DNA from: Candidatus Gastranaerophilales bacterium
Lineage (GTDB): Bacteria; Cyanobacteriota; Vampirovibrionia; Gastranaerophilales; Gastranaerophilaceae
Reading direction: 5' to 3'
Length of the DNA: 61,830 nucleotides
Assembly: GCA_900548405.1 (NCBI GenBank)
Contig: UNSJ01000006.1
Span: forward strand, 1-61,830
In this document: positions 61,189 through 61,830 of the stretch, piece after piece
Numbering within the stretch: the stretch's first letter is position 1
How the letters are laid out: every line of letters begins with the position of its first letter
Position numbers and translations under genes: made by a program
Notes under the pieces: generated by a model
Database searches by the model: none
What the model saw: the letters and a program-made list of their open reading frames with translations, nothing else
What the model was told of the DNA's origin: nothing

Positions 61189-61590
61189 ATGAATATGCTT
61201 GATTTCTTATTTGTAATATTTAACGAAATCCGTTCATATTTTGTTCCCGAAAAAGTGACATATGAGATAACCGGCGAGTGCAAAAAATGCGGTAAATGCT
61301 GTAATTATATGTACAGCTATGATACATATACCGAAAAAGAATTCAAAATAATGCAGTTTTTATTTCCTGCATACAAGAGATTTTATATAAAAGGAAAAGA
61401 TGAAGAAGGCAACCTTATTTTCGCATGCAAACTTGTGACAGAAGACGGTTTATGTTCGGATTACAATCACAGACTTGCGATGTGCAGGAAATATCCTGCC
61501 AAAAGAATATTATACCCCGCAAAACTTCATGAAGGCTGCGGCTACAAGGTGAATGTAAAAGCCTTTGAAGATTATCTGAAAAAATATTAA
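61189..61590 (+). CDS. Small YkgJ-family cysteine-cluster protein
   Basis: 133 residues. CKKCGKCCNYMYSYDTYTE (C-x2-C-x2-C-C) near residue 31 is paired with CKLVTEDGLCSDYNHRLAMC and a final Cys in HEGCGY, the CxxCxxCC pattern shared with the 21200 gene. Residues 1-20 are hydrophobic (MLDFLFVIFNEIRSYF) and may associate with the membrane. Cofactor (zinc or Fe-S) unknown. Confidence 0.8.
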   Translation: MNMLDFLFVIFNEIRSYFVPEKVTYEITGECKKCGKCCNYMYSYDTYTEKEFKIMQFLFPAYKRFYIKGKDEEGNLIFACKLVTEDGLCSDYNHRLAMCRKYPAKRILYPAKLHEGCGYKVNVKAFEDYLKKY

Positions 61591-61595
61591 TAATA

Positions 61596-61623
61596 TTGCA
61601 TTAATTTAATTTTAGCATATAAT
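61596..61623 (+). promoter_or_regulatory. Promoter of the small peptide gene
   Basis: TTGCAT (61596-61601), 16-nt spacer, TATAAT (61618-61623). The start of transcription would be near 61630, giving a 65-nt leader that contains the hairpin at 61643..61688. Confidence 0.6.
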
Positions 61624-61642
61624 AATTTCAGGGTAGTACCAT

Positions 61643-61688
61643 ACCTCCACTGACACACGTGTACTAAGCAACAAGTCAGAAAGGAGGT
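61643..61688 (+). promoter_or_regulatory. Hairpin hiding the Shine-Dalgarno sequence
   Basis: ACCTCC (61643-61648) pairs with GGAGGT (61683-61688), which is the Shine-Dalgarno of the following gene; TGAC (61651-61654) pairs with GTCA (61675-61678) inside. The start codon would be poorly available until the stem opens, as in many type I toxin mRNAs. Confidence 0.6.
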
Positions 61689-61694
61689 GAGCCT

Positions 61695-61769
61695 ATGACA
61701 ACAAAAATAATAAAAACCGTTATAACGGTAATTATAACGGTTTTAGAAATTATTGTTTTTTGGTTATAG
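61695..61769 (+). CDS. 24-residue hydrophobic peptide, type I toxin-like
   Basis: MTTKIIKTVITVIITV then LEIIVFWL: two lysines followed by one hydrophobic span that would insert in the inner membrane. AAGGAGGTGA, an unusually perfect Shine-Dalgarno, stands six bases ahead of the ATG, locked in the 61643..61688 hairpin. The middle of the gene also contains a 13-bp perfect hairpin (61713..61744). Size, topology and layout match small membrane toxins of type I systems, but no antisense RNA promoter was proven. Confidence 0.5.
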   Translation: MTTKIIKTVITVIITVLEIIVFWL

Positions 61770-61779
61770 GGTACTAAGT

Positions 61780-61814
61780 CAAGCTCTCAACAAAATACGG
61801 TTGTTGGGGGCTTG
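61780..61814 (+). terminator. Hairpin after the small peptide gene
   Basis: CAAGCTCTCAACAA pairs with TTGTTGGGGGCTTG (with two G-U pairs) around AATACGG. No T run follows in the window, so terminator function is only probable. Confidence 0.45.
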
Positions 61815-61830
61815 CCCCTATATTTATATT

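Noticed and set aside
1..61830. CRISPR arrays, IS elements, rRNA genes, replication origin
   Set aside because: No regularly spaced short repeats with spacers, no transposase gene, no rRNA sequence and no DnaA-box cluster were seen.

Overview
The window is AT-rich, densely coded bacterial chromosome from a diderm. Evidence for an outer membrane is two TolC-family proteins, a complete RND/adaptor/TolC efflux operon and many Sec-exported proteins. The gene set (plant-type GshA, zinc-ribbon proteins, ferritins, YkpA/YbiT-type ABC-F, class II photolyase, RNase HIII, YadA-like pilins) and several lineage-looking hypothetical proteins with short N-terminal tags fit best with gut non-photosynthetic cyanobacteria (Candidatus Gastranaerophilales / Vampirovibrionia, 'Melainabacteria'). 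This placement is inference; there is no rRNA here to confirm it.

Layout. 1-8.4 kb: gshA, rsmA-ispE, a LysM-like low-complexity protein, an orphan peptide-transporter ATPase running into a 66-bp tandem repeat, and a rimI-bioY-amidohydrolase operon. 8.5-11.8 kb: a diguanylate cyclase followed by four small XRE regulators, two of them in a segmental duplication that also copied the tail of the cyclase gene. 11.8-18.4 kb: a response regulator / histidine kinase / tadA / TIGR02757 operon, then a GAF-GGDEF-HD-GYP protein. 18.5-25.4 kb: an ion transporter behind a structured leader, TPR and YkgJ proteins, a GT39 transferase, carbonic anhydrase and TolC. 25.4-31.5 kb: a GH13-like / ferritin-like / small membrane protein operon, ferritin, and a membrane protein whose promoter carries a DtxR-type palindrome. 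31.6-39.6 kb: photolyase-gph-dtxR operon and a divalent-metal RND operon. 39.6-51.6 kb: mostly housekeeping and small exported proteins (ABC-F, TSCPD, nitroreductase, GalM, Mpg, HD hydrolase, Pgi, acetyltransferases). 51.6-53 kb: a solitary DpnI-type methyl-directed endonuclease beside tRNA-Ala. 53-61.8 kb: LRR-like protein, mini-RNase III, MsrA, a pilin/YadA/S74 chimera, RNase HIII, PBP1A and, at the end, a tiny hydrophobic peptide gene built like a type I toxin.

The most notable observations: (1) the chimeric type IV pilin / YadA-head / S74-chaperone surface protein has a run of 10 G at the front of its reading frame; the well-supported start (ATG 58239, good ribosome-binding site) is one base out of frame, so 11 (or 8) G would switch the full protein on, as expected of a phase-variable contingency locus. 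(2) A full-length homologue of DpnI with no methylase. (3) A candidate type I toxin with its Shine-Dalgarno sequence locked in a hairpin. (4) Two families of small palindromic dispersed repeats whose hairpins keep pairing despite base changes, one of which supplies an in-frame C-terminal tail and stop codon to two unrelated genes. (5) A DtxR-like operator over the start of an unknown membrane protein gene next to a dtxR-family gene. No phage, IS element, CRISPR array or rRNA operon was found.
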